Below, piece by piece: positions 31,749-40,948 of a stretch of DNA of 64,000 nt. Made by a program: the position numbers and the translations under genes. Under the pieces are notes generated by a model that was given only the letters and a program-made list of their open reading frames with translations, was not told the DNA's origin and ran no database searches. The stretch covers positions 1-64,000 of the forward strand of contig NZ_PHQQ01000026.1 of NCBI RefSeq assembly GCF_002909235.1. The letters are read 5' to 3'. How positions within the stretch are numbered: position 1 is the stretch's first letter; each line of letters starts with the position of its first letter. This DNA is from Arenibacter catalasegens (GTDB lineage Bacteria; Bacteroidota; Bacteroidia; Flavobacteriales; Flavobacteriaceae).

Positions 31749-32312
31749 TTATTCTTGGGTTAAGGCTCTTTCTTTTCGTTTCTGAATTATTTTCAGAAAT
31801 GTAGAGGGGGTTAGGCCAGTAGTTTTCTTGAATTGGGCAGATAAATGGGCCACACTGCTATAATTAAGTTTGAAAGCTATTTCTGTTAGGGTTGAATTAT
31901 TTTGACTAATTAGGTTTTTTGCAAAATCTATTTTTTTTAAAATCACAAAATTCTCGATGGAGGAATAGGTAGTTTCCGAGAAGATTGAAGATAAATAAGT
32001 ATAAGTATAATCCAATTTTTCGGAAAGATATGTAGAGAAATTATAGCGTTTGGGAATTTCTTCATGATGAATCCATTCCGTAACGGTATCCTTTATGCGC
32101 TGAACTAAGGCCACTTGTTGATCATCCATAATTTCTATGCCATAATTGCCCAATATATTGGCCATTTTCTCTTCTTCATTTCTTGTAGGTGGTCTGTTAA
32201 ATTCAACTTCTCCTACGCCATGTATCGTATAATCTAATCCTAGGATGTCCAATTGTTCACGCAAAACAGTTTTGCAGATAGCATTAAAATCGAACTTTAG
32301 ATAAACTCTCAT
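31749..32312 (-). CDS. AraC-family regulator with degenerate HMA-like N-terminus
   Basis: I start at ATG 32312 (187 aa); the frame can open earlier only with TTG. The protein is a paralogue of the HMA-AraC regulator at 657-1232: both have an HMA-like first 65 residues, the shared stretches NFSTYLSEKL/INLSTYLSENV, YTYLSS and the double helix-turn-helix (LTEIAFKLNYSSVAHLSAQFKKTTG region, about 135-180). Here the metal-binding CxxC is lost; only one cysteine remains in that loop (FNAICK). It is first in the operon with the receiver and histidine kinase, so it may have become a phosphorelay output regulator. Confidence 0.8.
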   Translation of the reverse strand: MRVYLKFDFNAICKTVLREQLDILGLDYTIHGVGEVEFNRPPTRNEEEKMANILGNYGIEIMDDQQVALVQRIKDTVTEWIHHEEIPKRYNFSTYLSEKLDYTYTYLSSIFSETTYSSIENFVILKKIDFAKNLISQNNSTLTEIAFKLNYSSVAHLSAQFKKTTGLTPSTFLKIIQKRKERALTQE

Positions 32313-32650
32313 CAATGGTTTATTATCACGGGTTATAATGGCCAATTCCAGTCCTATAAAAGTAATTGAATTGGACGTATAAACAAAGATGATAATTTTT
32401 TGATATGCAAGAAAATTCCTAAACTATTCTTTTATAAACAGATTCCCTGTTCTAGGTCTTTTGGTTTAATGTATGAGGCACTTTTAAAATTCAATTCCAT
32501 ATATCATTAAGTACCTACTTGTGCCCGTGTATGTTCACAAGTGAGGTTGGTTAAAATCCATTTACCTTAGTACAAATTGTCTATAACCGATTTTTATGCA
32601 TCTATTATTTTATAGTGCTTAAGGATATGCGATTCTTATTTAAAATTAAA
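32313..32650. other. Gap upstream of the AraC/receiver/kinase operon
   Basis: No gene is visible on either strand. The stretch should contain the minus-strand promoter of the operon, but I see no perfect TAnnTTTG box. An inverted repeat ACTTGTG (about 32517-32523) / CACAAGT (32538-32544) is present without a T tract. Confidence 0.3.
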
Positions 32651-32685
32651 AAACGGACAAGGTCCAGATAGGAAAATGTCCGTTT
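32651..32685 (-). terminator. Terminator of the small lipoprotein gene
   Basis: AAACGGACA (32651-32659) and TGTCCGTTT (32677-32685) form a nine-base perfect stem; on the minus strand it is followed by T-rich sequence. It lies 32 bases after the stop of the lipoprotein gene. Confidence 0.75.
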
Positions 32686-32717
32686 AGTATAAATTTAAAC
32701 CAATGATTATAGGTTAT

Positions 32718-32909
32718 TTAATTGTCGTCCGTGGCATCATCTATTTCATCCCCAATTTCTTCCACGCCTTCCTTAATGCCATCGCCTACCTCTTCTACTC
32801 CTTCTTTGATTTTTTCTCCGGCAGTTTTATCTTCCCTGCAGCCATTCAATGCTGAAAAGGAAATGGTGAATAATAGTGTGAATGCAAGATATAATAACGA
32901 TTTTCTCAT
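32718..32909 (-). CDS. Small acidic lipoprotein
   Basis: A 63-residue precursor with a signal peptide and a lipobox-like LNGC (C24 would be lipidated after cleavage). The mature part is short and very acidic, with a tandem repeat of the type KEGVEEVGDGI / KEGVEEIGDEI, likely an amphipathic helix. Such small repeats occur in entericidin-like and stress-associated lipoproteins. No function is known to me. It stands 79 bases downstream of the DUF1328 gene on the same strand, in a cluster of envelope and stress genes. Confidence 0.75.
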   Translation of the reverse strand: MRKSLLYLAFTLLFTISFSALNGCREDKTAGEKIKEGVEEVGDGIKEGVEEIGDEIDDATDDN

Positions 32910-32987
32910 GTCTATGTAGTTTTTAGATTAATATAATTGTACTAGTTTAAATACCATAGGTTGATTTATGGTGTATGGTTCTATCTT

Positions 32988-33149
32988 TTAAATTTTGCTT
33001 CTTCCCGTAAATAAAGAGATTACAAATAGTATTAAGAAAATAAAAAATAGGATTTTAGCAATACTTGCAGCTCCTGCTGCTATCCCGCCGAATCCAAAAA
33101 TCGCGGCTATTATTGCTAAAATTACGAATGTGACTGTCCAACGTAACAT
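32988..33149 (-). CDS. DUF1328-family small membrane protein (YtjA-like)
   Basis: The 53-residue frame on the minus strand starts [20 protein letters not shown] and continues [19 protein letters not shown], which is the DUF1328 pattern (two membrane helices around a GFGGIA...GIAK core). Members are small inner-membrane proteins often induced under stress; the function is not known. Start ATG at 33149 and stop at 32988. It is followed on the same strand by the small lipoprotein gene. Confidence 0.9.
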   Translation of the reverse strand: MLRWTVTFVILAIIAAIFGFGGIAAGAASIAKILFFIFLILFVISLFTGRSKI

Positions 33150-33475
33150 AGTGTATGTTTTTAAGGTTAATATTATGGGCCATTTTCATTGCCCTATATA
33201 CAAATGTCCAAGTTTTTTCCCGGGTTTATTTGTCGTATCCAGTTAATGTTTAACTCAGATAGATGTGATTTCCGAATGTGTAATGCGTTAATAATTAGCA
33301 AGTTCATTTTCTTATTTGAATTGCAGTTAATTGATTTTTCAGCATTGCATTCGGGTTGTTCCTAACCTTTTTATGGGTAATTAGCTATTGCTAGGTGGGG
33401 GAGCTTTGGTCTAACTTTTTTTGAAAGGATAAATAAAACCGGGACTGGGTTCACATATGGTAGCCAATGACTTTA
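33150..33475. other. Intergenic region without visible gene
   Basis: About 326 bases between the SRAP-like gene and the DUF1328 gene, both on the minus strand. It must contain the DUF1328 promoter. I see no coding frame, RNA gene or strong terminator. Confidence 0.3.
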
Positions 33476-34213
33476 CTATAAGGAAAGTAACTCAATTCCA
33501 TGTTTGAGAATCATTCCAGTTGGCGCGGCCTCATAGTATACAGGTTCTAACATAGAGGCGTATGATATATTGTTTTTAAAGAATTCTTTTGAAATAGGGT
33601 GGGCTATGAGCTTGAAGTTAGGGGTAGCATTTAAAAGATTTTGGATTTCTTTTTCATTTAAATCTTTCGCTAGCCATGAACTGCTTAATTCTTTTGGAAG
33701 CATCATGGGTACGGTTCCATCTATATTCTGAACCGTTTTTAGGTTGTGGTGGGTGTGTGTTGTTATTATAGAGCAGGTTAAGAATCCATCGTCCAATTTA
33801 TTGTATATACCTGTTAAGCAAAATGGTAATCCGGAGGCTCTGTGAAAATAGTAGGGATATAGAATTCCATCGATTAAGTAGGATGTAAAAAATCCAGTAA
33901 CGGGGATTAAGCACCTTCTTTGCATTAGGGCACTGGAATACCAGGAGGGGTTGTTCATGGAGTTAATATTGAGGTTTAAGGAATTGAAGATATCCTGGAA
34001 TACATTCCAATCATCCCTATAGCCTTCTGGCAATAGTCCCCAAATAGCCGGAACGAGTAATTCTTCTTCCTCCATGGTTATTATAGGAATGGTTACTTCG
34101 TCCAAACCGTTGATCAACACCTGTTTACCAAATAAATCAGGGTATTTAAAGCGCCTATTAAATTCTTTTTCCAATGTTAACCTACTAGCTGTATTGGATA
34201 GTTTGTGATACAT
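33476..34213 (-). CDS. SRAP (YedK/HMCES)-fold protein without catalytic residues
   Basis: The 245-residue protein has the SRAP fold: IWGLLPEGYRDDW near 57, the conserved RRCLIPVTGFF near 98, SGLPFCLTGIYNKLDDGFLTCSIITTHTH region near 126-155 and VPMMLPKELSSSWL near 168-180. SRAP enzymes form a thiazolidine crosslink to abasic sites through Cys2 and use Glu and His in the active site. Here the N-terminus reads MYHKLSNT instead of MCY.., the GFYEW motif is GFFTSY, and the expected His before RMP is missing (IDGTVPMML). So it should be unable to crosslink abasic DNA as the family does. It may bind DNA only, or be a decaying paralogue. Confidence 0.8.
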   Translation of the reverse strand: MYHKLSNTASRLTLEKEFNRRFKYPDLFGKQVLINGLDEVTIPIITMEEEELLVPAIWGLLPEGYRDDWNVFQDIFNSLNLNINSMNNPSWYSSALMQRRCLIPVTGFFTSYLIDGILYPYYFHRASGLPFCLTGIYNKLDDGFLTCSIITTHTHHNLKTVQNIDGTVPMMLPKELSSSWLAKDLNEKEIQNLLNATPNFKLIAHPISKEFFKNNISYASMLEPVYYEAAPTGMILKHGIELLSL

Positions 34214-34317
34214 AAAAATAAATTAAGTAAAATCTAATCTTCACGGGAACTTTCGTTTCGCAAAAACAATTAATTAACAACATACTAAAATCCTTTATGT
34301 TAAAAGTCAAAAATGAA

Positions 34318-34338
34318 AGAGGATGCCAACCATCCTCT
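34318..34338 (-). terminator. Terminator of the DUF2383 gene
   Basis: AGAGGATG (34318-34325) and CATCCTCT (34331-34338) form an eight-base stem with a five-base loop; a T-rich stretch follows on the minus strand. It is 25 bases beyond the stop codon at 34364. Confidence 0.7.
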
Positions 34339-34363
34339 TAACGAACAGGATTATTGCTGTAGA

Positions 34364-34813
34364 TTAACTTAAATCTTCCAAGCGTTTTACTTGGTTCAAA
34401 TCTGCTTGAATTTGGTTCATTTGTTGCGTTAAAAGGGTAGCTGTACTAGGAGGTAGATCTGTTTCCGAGAGTACCTCCCTATATTCCTGTACAGACGCTT
34501 TTTCTCCTCTAATGGCCTCCTCCAGCATTGCTTCATCGTCGTCCGCTGAAAAAAGGGCCTTAACGTCCATCCATGTTCTATGCAACGCAGCCGTTACACT
34601 TCCATCTTCTTCCCATTTTTGACCTAAATTAGTGATTTCACTTTTCAGTGCCGATCCAAAAGTATTTCTTTCAGTACTTTTTTTAACGAAGAAGGATTTT
34701 AGATAAGGATTTTCCGTATTGTCCAAAGCCTTTTTATATCCCTTTTCGGCATCGTAGGTTTTTTCTAAAAGATCATTTAATTTTTCACCTATTGTATCAG
34801 TGTATGTCCTCAT
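34364..34813 (-). CDS. PA2169/DUF2383-family four-helix-bundle protein
   Basis: From the ATG at 34813 the product is 149 residues (the frame is open upstream to 34867, but the family start is MRTYTDTIGEKLNDLLEKTYDAEKGY in split form MRTYTDTIGEKLND...). It is an all-helical ferritin-like bundle with ALHRTWMDVKALFSADDDEA and EAIRGEKASVQEYRE, typical of DUF2383 proteins. They are common stress-associated small proteins in Bacteroidota, with unknown activity. It is a single gene with its own terminator. Confidence 0.85.
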   Translation of the reverse strand: MRTYTDTIGEKLNDLLEKTYDAEKGYKKALDNTENPYLKSFFVKKSTERNTFGSALKSEITNLGQKWEEDGSVTAALHRTWMDVKALFSADDDEAMLEEAIRGEKASVQEYREVLSETDLPPSTATLLTQQMNQIQADLNQVKRLEDLS

Positions 34814-35137
34814 TTTATATGTGATTTTAAAAGTTAGCGAAAGTTTTTTTATTGATGTCTTCCGCATAGCATCTTATGGCCCAAAGTTAATAGGTTGTTA
34901 AGTAGCGTATTAACCCTAAAAAATATAATTTTTGTCACATCCATTTAGTTTTCTTTAGGAGGTGTTTTTTTCTTCACCCTTAAATTAGGTGTTTACAAAT
35001 AAGCCCTAGGTAGCTAAAAATCTATTGTATGATGAATTATGGAAGTTCATTAATGCATTGCAGGTGATTCTTGCATATGTTTCGCAAAAGGAAAGGAAAT
35101 TCTAGTCGTAAAAGAATCTTTTATTTTTGGAAAAACA
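34814..35137. other. Intergenic region without visible gene
   Basis: About 324 bases between two minus-strand genes; the promoter of the DUF2383 gene must lie here. I see no coding frame or RNA gene. Confidence 0.3.
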
Positions 35138-36010
35138 TTAGCTTTTCTTCATAAAATCTTTAGGAAAATCCAATGTACGGATGGGAAAAGGAATGTTGAT
35201 TCCATTTTGGTCAAATGCTTTTTTAATGGCTATCATAGCAATGGTTTTGGCTTTTAATACTTCTAAGGATGAAGTGGATTTAATCCAAAACCTTGTTTCA
35301 AAATTAATGGAGCTATCCCCGAATTCGGTATAAAGAAAAATTACTTCTTTAGCATTTTCTATATTGTCAAAATTGGACGTAATGGTTTTGCATACCAATT
35401 CACGAACAAATTCCAGGTCTGAAGAATAGGCGACACCACAGCTAAGAATTACACGGGATTGGGATGTGGTGGAAAAGTTTCTTATGGGGTTCTCTAATAC
35501 CAATTTATTAGGAATGTAGACCAAATTGTTATCCGATTGTTTAATGGTAACTGCTCGCAAATCTATATCGACCACCTCGCCTTCATAATTGTTACTTTCT
35601 ATCCAATCCCCAAATTTAATGTGTTTTATGTAGGACAGTACTATGCCCGAATATGTGTTGGCCAATGCGCCTTGCAAGGCAAGCCCTACCGCCAGACCAG
35701 CAACTCCGGCACCTGCCAAAATAGTATTCAGGGTTTTGCTTAAATCTAAAATACCAAGTACTAAAAATAATCCCGTTAGAATTACCAAAATTGACAATAA
35801 TTTGGCAATAACTTTTTTCATGGATTTTTGTAAATTGCTATTTCCAAGTAGCTTCCATGTTATTTTGGCGACATATTTTGCAAGTATAATAACGATTATA
35901 AATACTACCAGTGCTAGAATTATGTTGGGTAAATTCACTATTAAACCATCTACCCAGGAAGACAGTCTGTTAATCATATCACCCCAAGCCTTGTCAATAT
36001 TAAAAATCAT
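35138..36010 (-). CDS. MscS-family mechanosensitive channel
   Basis: A 290-residue channel with three membrane helices (about 25-50, 65-85, 90-115) and the pore-lining third helix rich in Gly and Ala (ILAGAGVAGLAVGLALQGALANTYSGI region, about 98-122). The beta domain follows (IKFGDWIE; GEVVDIDLRAVTIKQSDNNLVYIPNKLVLENPIRNF region, about 143-180) and the C-terminal alpha/beta domain ends IPFPIRTLDF. These channels open upon osmotic downshock. It is a single gene; the divergent neighbour is 36500. Confidence 0.93.
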   Translation of the reverse strand: MIFNIDKAWGDMINRLSSWVDGLIVNLPNIILALVVFIIVIILAKYVAKITWKLLGNSNLQKSMKKVIAKLLSILVILTGLFLVLGILDLSKTLNTILAGAGVAGLAVGLALQGALANTYSGIVLSYIKHIKFGDWIESNNYEGEVVDIDLRAVTIKQSDNNLVYIPNKLVLENPIRNFSTTSQSRVILSCGVAYSSDLEFVRELVCKTITSNFDNIENAKEVIFLYTEFGDSSINFETRFWIKSTSSLEVLKAKTIAMIAIKKAFDQNGINIPFPIRTLDFPKDFMKKS

Positions 36011-36499
36011 AGGTGTATTTTTTTAATCATTGGTTCAGAAGTTAAGAAGATTTTTTTGATTCCCTCCAACGGAGCGGAAATATCCTGAATTATTGGGATA
36101 CAATGTTATAAAAATGGTTCCGACGTTTTTAGCTATCGGAACCATTCATTTACAACCAACCAAACCATCTTATCGTGACTTACTTTTGTAGTTTAAAGTA
36201 ATTCACAGAAGAATACTTTTATTACATTTTCCTAAATGTCCCCCGAAATTCAGGTTTTTCTAATTGCCAAATCGAAGTAGGCAATTTCTTTTCTTTAAAA
36301 CAAATTTATCCAAGATTGTAAAAATAACTGTGCTCTATTCTAATTATTATTAGCTCTTATGCAAAGTAGCTGCCATTTTGGGGAATTGAAATAAGTTATA
36401 TTTCATTTGTTTTCAATCATATGTGATACTATTTCTTGGCATTGGGCTACTCGCAAAAAAGGGATTTACTACCTTTAAAGAACTCGTAAATTGGGCAAT
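36011..36499. other. 489-base gap between divergent MscS and DUF2254 genes, with a strong hairpin
   Basis: The gap contains a perfect 11-base stem, AATGGTTCCGA (36113-36123) and TCGGAACCATT (36136-36146), with a 12-base loop. It follows no annotated gene on either strand, so it may belong to an unannotated small transcript or to the leader of mscS. I see no reading frame longer than about 20 codons with an ATG near it. The rest shows nothing that I recognise. Confidence 0.4.
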
Positions 36500-37783
36500 A
36501 TGTGGAGATCGGCTATTAAAATATTGAAGACGCTTTATAGTAAGGTGTTACAGAGTATAGCCTTTTATCCAGTGCTCATTTCTTTCGGATTTTTTCTTTT
36601 GGCCTTTATAGTATTGGAATTGGAAAGTTTGGAGTTGGCCAAAAACTTGAAAGAGAAAGTACCCTATTTATTTATAGAAGATTATGAAACGGCTCGGTCC
36701 ATATTAACAACTTTAATTGGAGGAATTCTTTCATTAACAGTATTTAGTTTTACTATGGTTATGGTAGTACTAAGCCAAGCCTCGGCCAATTTTTCGCCAA
36801 GATTATTGCCAAGTTTAATTTCCAATAGAAAGCATCAATTAATTCTGGGTGTGTATATAGGTACATTATTGTACTGTATCATAATTCTGATAGTTCTGGG
36901 CGCTCATGGAATAGACACCCATTCGGTGGGGTTTTCAACTATGTTGGCGGCAATTTCAGCAGTGTTTTGTATAGGCTTATTTGTATATTTTATCCATAGC
37001 ATTTCGGTATCCATTCAAATTCAAAATATAATTGATAATATTTTTCGGTCCAGTTCAAGACATTTAGATAAGGAGTATGAGGATTTTAATTCTTTAAAAG
37101 TGGGTCTTCAAAAATTAAGAATGGACAATTTTGAAACTATTTATTCCCATAAGTCTGGCTATTTTAGAGGATTTGATGCCTCATTGTTAAGTGATTCCTT
37201 GGTTGAGCATGGCCATCATTTAGAAATACTGCCTTATGTTGGGCAACATTTATGGGAAGGTATGCCAATCATTAAGGTTCAGAATTCGCTCGAGGATGGA
37301 GATTTGGAAGACTTGTTACTGTGTATAAATATCTCCAGTAATAGAAATGATCAAAGTAGGGGTATCGACGGATTTATAAAATTGATGGAAATTGCGGTCA
37401 AAGCTATGTCGCCGGGAATAAACGATCCAGGAACAGCTATTGATGCTATTAATAAATTGGCGCCTTTGCTCATAAAGATCATGAGGTTTCCGAATAAAAC
37501 TTCCAATTCGTTGAAGGGAGGTAAGATTATTCTTGTTCGAAATAACATTACTGCCAAGGAATTATTACAAATTATTGTACAGCCTATCAGGTTGTATGCC
37601 AACAAGGATAGCTCAGTGGTTCTTGCTCTTTTGGGAGCTTTGAAATATATAGCACAGGATTCACAAATTTCAACAGAAAGTAGGGAGGAAGTTACAAAGG
37701 AATTGGAAGCCTTGAAAATGGATGTAGAGGGTAACATCGATAATAAATACGATCGGGAAAAAATTTTAACATTGTTTAATTAG
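36500..37783 (+). CDS. DUF2254 integral membrane protein
   Basis: I choose ATG 36500 (427 aa); the frame also opens with TTG nine bases earlier. The N-terminal half has four membrane helices (about 15-35, 60-85, 105-130, 140-165), with the family motif SLTVFSFTMVMVVLSQASANFSPRLL in the second region. The C-terminal half is soluble (GYFRGFD near 220; LEDGDLEDLLLCIN; AMSPGINDPGTAIDAINKL near 305). The family function is unknown. It is followed by an aldehyde dehydrogenase on the same strand 96 bases later. Confidence 0.88.
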   Translation: MWRSAIKILKTLYSKVLQSIAFYPVLISFGFFLLAFIVLELESLELAKNLKEKVPYLFIEDYETARSILTTLIGGILSLTVFSFTMVMVVLSQASANFSPRLLPSLISNRKHQLILGVYIGTLLYCIIILIVLGAHGIDTHSVGFSTMLAAISAVFCIGLFVYFIHSISVSIQIQNIIDNIFRSSSRHLDKEYEDFNSLKVGLQKLRMDNFETIYSHKSGYFRGFDASLLSDSLVEHGHHLEILPYVGQHLWEGMPIIKVQNSLEDGDLEDLLLCINISSNRNDQSRGIDGFIKLMEIAVKAMSPGINDPGTAIDAINKLAPLLIKIMRFPNKTSNSLKGGKIILVRNNITAKELLQIIVQPIRLYANKDSSVVLALLGALKYIAQDSQISTESREEVTKELEALKMDVEGNIDNKYDREKILTLFN

Positions 37784-37879
37784 TGTAGGTGGTATTCAAG
37801 GTGGATACCCTTTGTCGCTGTTATATGGTGTTGAAAAATAAATGTAGTTCAGGAACTTTAACTTTAAAATCGAAACAAT

Positions 37880-39241
37880 ATGGAATATATAGAATCAGTA
37901 AACCCATATAATGGTAAGGCGTTGGAAAAATATAACACGTTTTCAGATCGGGATATTAAAACAGTATTGGATAAGGCCGAGCTTGTATTTCAAAGTTGGA
38001 AAAATGAAAGTGTGGAACATAGGTCTGGACTTTTAAAAAATTTAGGAAAAGCTTTGCTGAAAAATAAAGAAGTTTATGCCCAATTGATGACCAAAGAAAT
38101 GGGGAAGCCCATAAGCCAAGGTCTAGCGGAAATTGAAAAATGCGCATGGGCCTGTGATTTTTATGCTAAAAATGCGGTTCAATTTCTGGCCGATGACCTT
38201 ATAGATACAGAGGCGGAAGAAAGTTTTATAAGTTATGACCCTATCGGTTGTGTATTGGCCATTATGCCATGGAACTTCCCTTTTTGGCAGGTTATCCGCT
38301 TTGCGGCGCCCACGCTCACAGCTGGTAATACTGTGATCTTGAAACATGCAAGCAATGTTCCTGGCTGTGGCATGGCACTTCAAGAATTATTTAAAACGGC
38401 AGGTTATCCAGAGGGTAGTTTTCAGTTTATCCTAGCGGACCATAAGCAGCTTGAATCCATAATAGGTAATTCTGTTGTCCAGGGTGTCACCTTAACGGGG
38501 AGTGAGAAAGCAGGAAGGGCAATAGCTGCTCAGGCGGGTAAGCATTTAAAAAAATCTGTTATGGAACTAGGAGGTAATAATGCTTGTATTGTTTGGGAAG
38601 ATGCCGATATGGATACCTATATGGATACCATGGTAATGGCCCGAATGCAGAATACGGGACAAAGCTGCATTGCGGCAAAAAGATTTATAGTGTTAGAAGC
38701 TATTTATGATGAGTTTATAATGAAATTTCGCAATAAAATCCAGACCCTGAAATCCGGAGATCCAATGGATAAACAAACTGATATAGGGGTAATGGCCAAA
38801 GAGGATCTTGCAGCAACCTTGGCCAAGCAAGTACAGGATTCGATTAATAAAGGGGCTAAAGTTTTATATGGTAATAACAGGAACGGGGCCTACTATGAGC
38901 CTACAATACTTACAGATGTTGTTCCCGGGATGCCGGCATTTGATGAGGAGTTATTTGGCCCAGTAGCGGCTATCGTAAAAGCAAAAGATAGGACCGAAGC
39001 CATTGCTTTGGCCGCGAACTCCAAATTTGGCCTTGGCTCCATGCTATTTACAGAGGATATAGAATCGGCAAGAGAAATAATTGGAGAAATACCCGATGGG
39101 GCATTTTTCATAAATGAAATGGTAAAGTCGGACCCCAGATTGCCTTTTGGGGGCACTAAAGCATCAGGATATGGCAGGGAACTGTCTATGGAAGGGATGT
39201 TGGAGTTTGTGAACAAAAAGACCGTTTACATTAAAATATAG
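37880..39241 (+). CDS. NAD(P)-dependent succinate-semialdehyde dehydrogenase-like aldehyde dehydrogenase
   Basis: The 453-residue aldehyde dehydrogenase has the catalytic Cys263 (NTGQSCIAAKR), general base E229 (MELGGNN) and the oxyanion/cofactor segment MPWNFPFWQ (about 128). Its length and the VMARMQNTGQSCIAAKRF core are typical of the SSADH/Sad branch, so succinate semialdehyde or another short semialdehyde is the likely substrate, oxidised to the acid. No GABA transaminase gene is adjacent. ATG 37880 is the natural start. Confidence 0.87.
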   Translation: MEYIESVNPYNGKALEKYNTFSDRDIKTVLDKAELVFQSWKNESVEHRSGLLKNLGKALLKNKEVYAQLMTKEMGKPISQGLAEIEKCAWACDFYAKNAVQFLADDLIDTEAEESFISYDPIGCVLAIMPWNFPFWQVIRFAAPTLTAGNTVILKHASNVPGCGMALQELFKTAGYPEGSFQFILADHKQLESIIGNSVVQGVTLTGSEKAGRAIAAQAGKHLKKSVMELGGNNACIVWEDADMDTYMDTMVMARMQNTGQSCIAAKRFIVLEAIYDEFIMKFRNKIQTLKSGDPMDKQTDIGVMAKEDLAATLAKQVQDSINKGAKVLYGNNRNGAYYEPTILTDVVPGMPAFDEELFGPVAAIVKAKDRTEAIALAANSKFGLGSMLFTEDIESAREIIGEIPDGAFFINEMVKSDPRLPFGGTKASGYGRELSMEGMLEFVNKKTVYIKI

Positions 39242-39296
39242 CGTAGAAAGAGACCTTTTTTCAAAGCATTTGGATTATGTGAAATACTTGGACAAA

Positions 39297-39986
39297 TTAA
39301 ATCCAGAACTTGCGTTTCATTCTATAGAATCCTATGATAAAACAGAGATACATTAAAATAATCAACGTTAGGTGGAATCTTCTAAAATGTACAAATTCGT
39401 TTAATTGGTTTAAATAATTATAAAATCGGGAAGCTTTAATGGGGGTATATCCTACATAAAAAATTAGCAGACCAATGCTTATCCATTTAATACCTGTATA
39501 TCTATAATCCAATTTTTTTGATACATGGCGGTGTTCCCAGAAAAACAGAATTATGCATATCAAAATTATGAGTGCACCCGTCAAATAGCTATATATCTGG
39601 GATTCCAATTTAAAGTTTTGAAAAAAAAGATTTATAAAGGAAATGATCAGAAATAATATTCCACAATATAAGATATAGTTTTTGTACTTTTTACTTTCTA
39701 TATAACTCCAATACACAAAAAAAAAGTAGATAAAGAACACTAAATTGTAAATATTATAAATAATTACATTGTGATTAACAATAGTAGTAAAAATGGAAAT
39801 ATGGAACACTTCGTAGTTCTTTGTAAAATAACCTAATAATTCCGTTAAGAAGGTATACATTAAAAGAACGGGAAAATACTTTAAAGGACTGCTGTAATAT
39901 TTAGGATACCTTATTAATGCCATTAATAAGGCTACCGCATAGAGAGGCTCACTGGCATTCTCTAAAATAGTATCCAATACTTCCAT
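39297..39986 (-). CDS. Seven-helix membrane protein of unknown function
   Basis: A 229-residue protein with about seven hydrophobic segments and short charged loops, rich in Tyr, Phe and Ile (e.g. IIYNIYNLVFFIYFFFVYW). It has no signal peptide and no motif that I can tie to a function; the layout is of the kind seen in many Flavobacteriia between two-component genes. It begins 30 bases after the lipoprotein gene on the same strand, so the two may be co-transcribed. Confidence 0.65.
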   Translation of the reverse strand: MEVLDTILENASEPLYAVALLMALIRYPKYYSSPLKYFPVLLMYTFLTELLGYFTKNYEVFHISIFTTIVNHNVIIYNIYNLVFFIYFFFVYWSYIESKKYKNYILYCGILFLIISFINLFFQNFKLESQIYSYLTGALIILICIILFFWEHRHVSKKLDYRYTGIKWISIGLLIFYVGYTPIKASRFYNYLNQLNEFVHFRRFHLTLIILMYLCFIIGFYRMKRKFWI

Positions 39987-40016
39987 TTTTACTTTGATTT
40001 GGGTTTATGAGCTATG

Positions 40017-40709
40017 TTAATCTTCGTGGTAGGGTGGAGGTACCATATTGGCCTCGTTTAAAACAAGACTTTTGTTTTTAACATAGTACGGGGCGGGGGA
40101 GGCCGTTGGCATAAAAGAAGCCTCGGATTTGGGTTTTCCCGACTGTTGCCTGTCCATGTCTCCATCTTTTTTGGGTTCCAGATTATCGGTAAGTAATACG
40201 GGAACATTGGTGCCATCGTCTTCTTCCCTTATATAAAATCCGTATTCTCGATCATTCTTATCCTTGACGGCAGGGATGATGAAAAATGAATTTTGTTTTG
40301 GATGTTTTATTTCCCGACCATCTTCAAAAGATTTTTTATCTGGATAATTTGAAAAATAAAAACGTAGGGAAGAAATCTTCACATCTGCCTTTTTTGCCTC
40401 CTGCTCAATATAGTGCATGTATTCCTTAATGGTATTGTAATCATAATATCCAAACCGGGCCACGTCAAATTTTTTCTCCGGTGCAAGTTCATTTTCGTAT
40501 TGTTCAATTAGGCTAACCCGGCGTTCACCGTATGCGTTGTACATAGTTTTTGCTTGGTCTACGGTAACGATCTGTTTGGGAGCTTCAATTTCCTTGGGTT
40601 CAGGTTCTTGAACAGGCGGTTTTTCTTTTTTTTGTTCACAGGACATTAGGCCAAAAACAACTACGGCTCCGAAGCATAATTTGGGATAAATTCTTTTTAG
40701 ATTTTTCAT
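40017..40709 (-). CDS. Lipoprotein of unknown function
   Basis: A 230-residue precursor with lipobox GLMSC (C24), followed by a Pro/Glu/Lys-rich linker (about 26-45) and a mixed domain (about 50-165) with no recognised motif. The C-terminal 60 residues are again low complexity (Pro, Ser, Lys). It is expected to be membrane-anchored on the periplasmic side or on the surface. It is upstream of the membrane protein at 39297 on the same strand. Confidence 0.7.
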   Translation of the reverse strand: MKNLKRIYPKLCFGAVVVFGLMSCEQKKEKPPVQEPEPKEIEAPKQIVTVDQAKTMYNAYGERRVSLIEQYENELAPEKKFDVARFGYYDYNTIKEYMHYIEQEAKKADVKISSLRFYFSNYPDKKSFEDGREIKHPKQNSFFIIPAVKDKNDREYGFYIREEDDGTNVPVLLTDNLEPKKDGDMDRQQSGKPKSEASFMPTASPAPYYVKNKSLVLNEANMVPPPYHED

Positions 40710-40874
40710 AAGTTAAATTTTTACAGTTAATGTTATTAAAAATAAAATTTTAGAGGTAAGAGTATTGGGGGAAAACTCTTGTTAAATTATATGTTAAATT
40801 AATGAATATTGTACATCTAAAAAAATGACATTATGAAATAAGTTGATTTTTATGGTTAGAATTGAAAACAAAAA

Positions 40875-40908
40875 AAATCCCATTTGGCTTTTCAACCAAA
40901 TGGGATTT
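40875..40908 (-). terminator. Terminator of rho
   Basis: AAATCCCATTTGG (40875-40887) and CCAAATGGGATTT (40896-40908) form a 13-base perfect stem with an eight-base loop; T-rich sequence follows on the minus strand (plus-strand A run 40867-40877). It is 41 bases beyond the rho stop codon. Confidence 0.9.
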
Positions 40909-40948
40909 TAAACTTTTTCCCATTTTATGGGAATAGTGCAATTATAAT

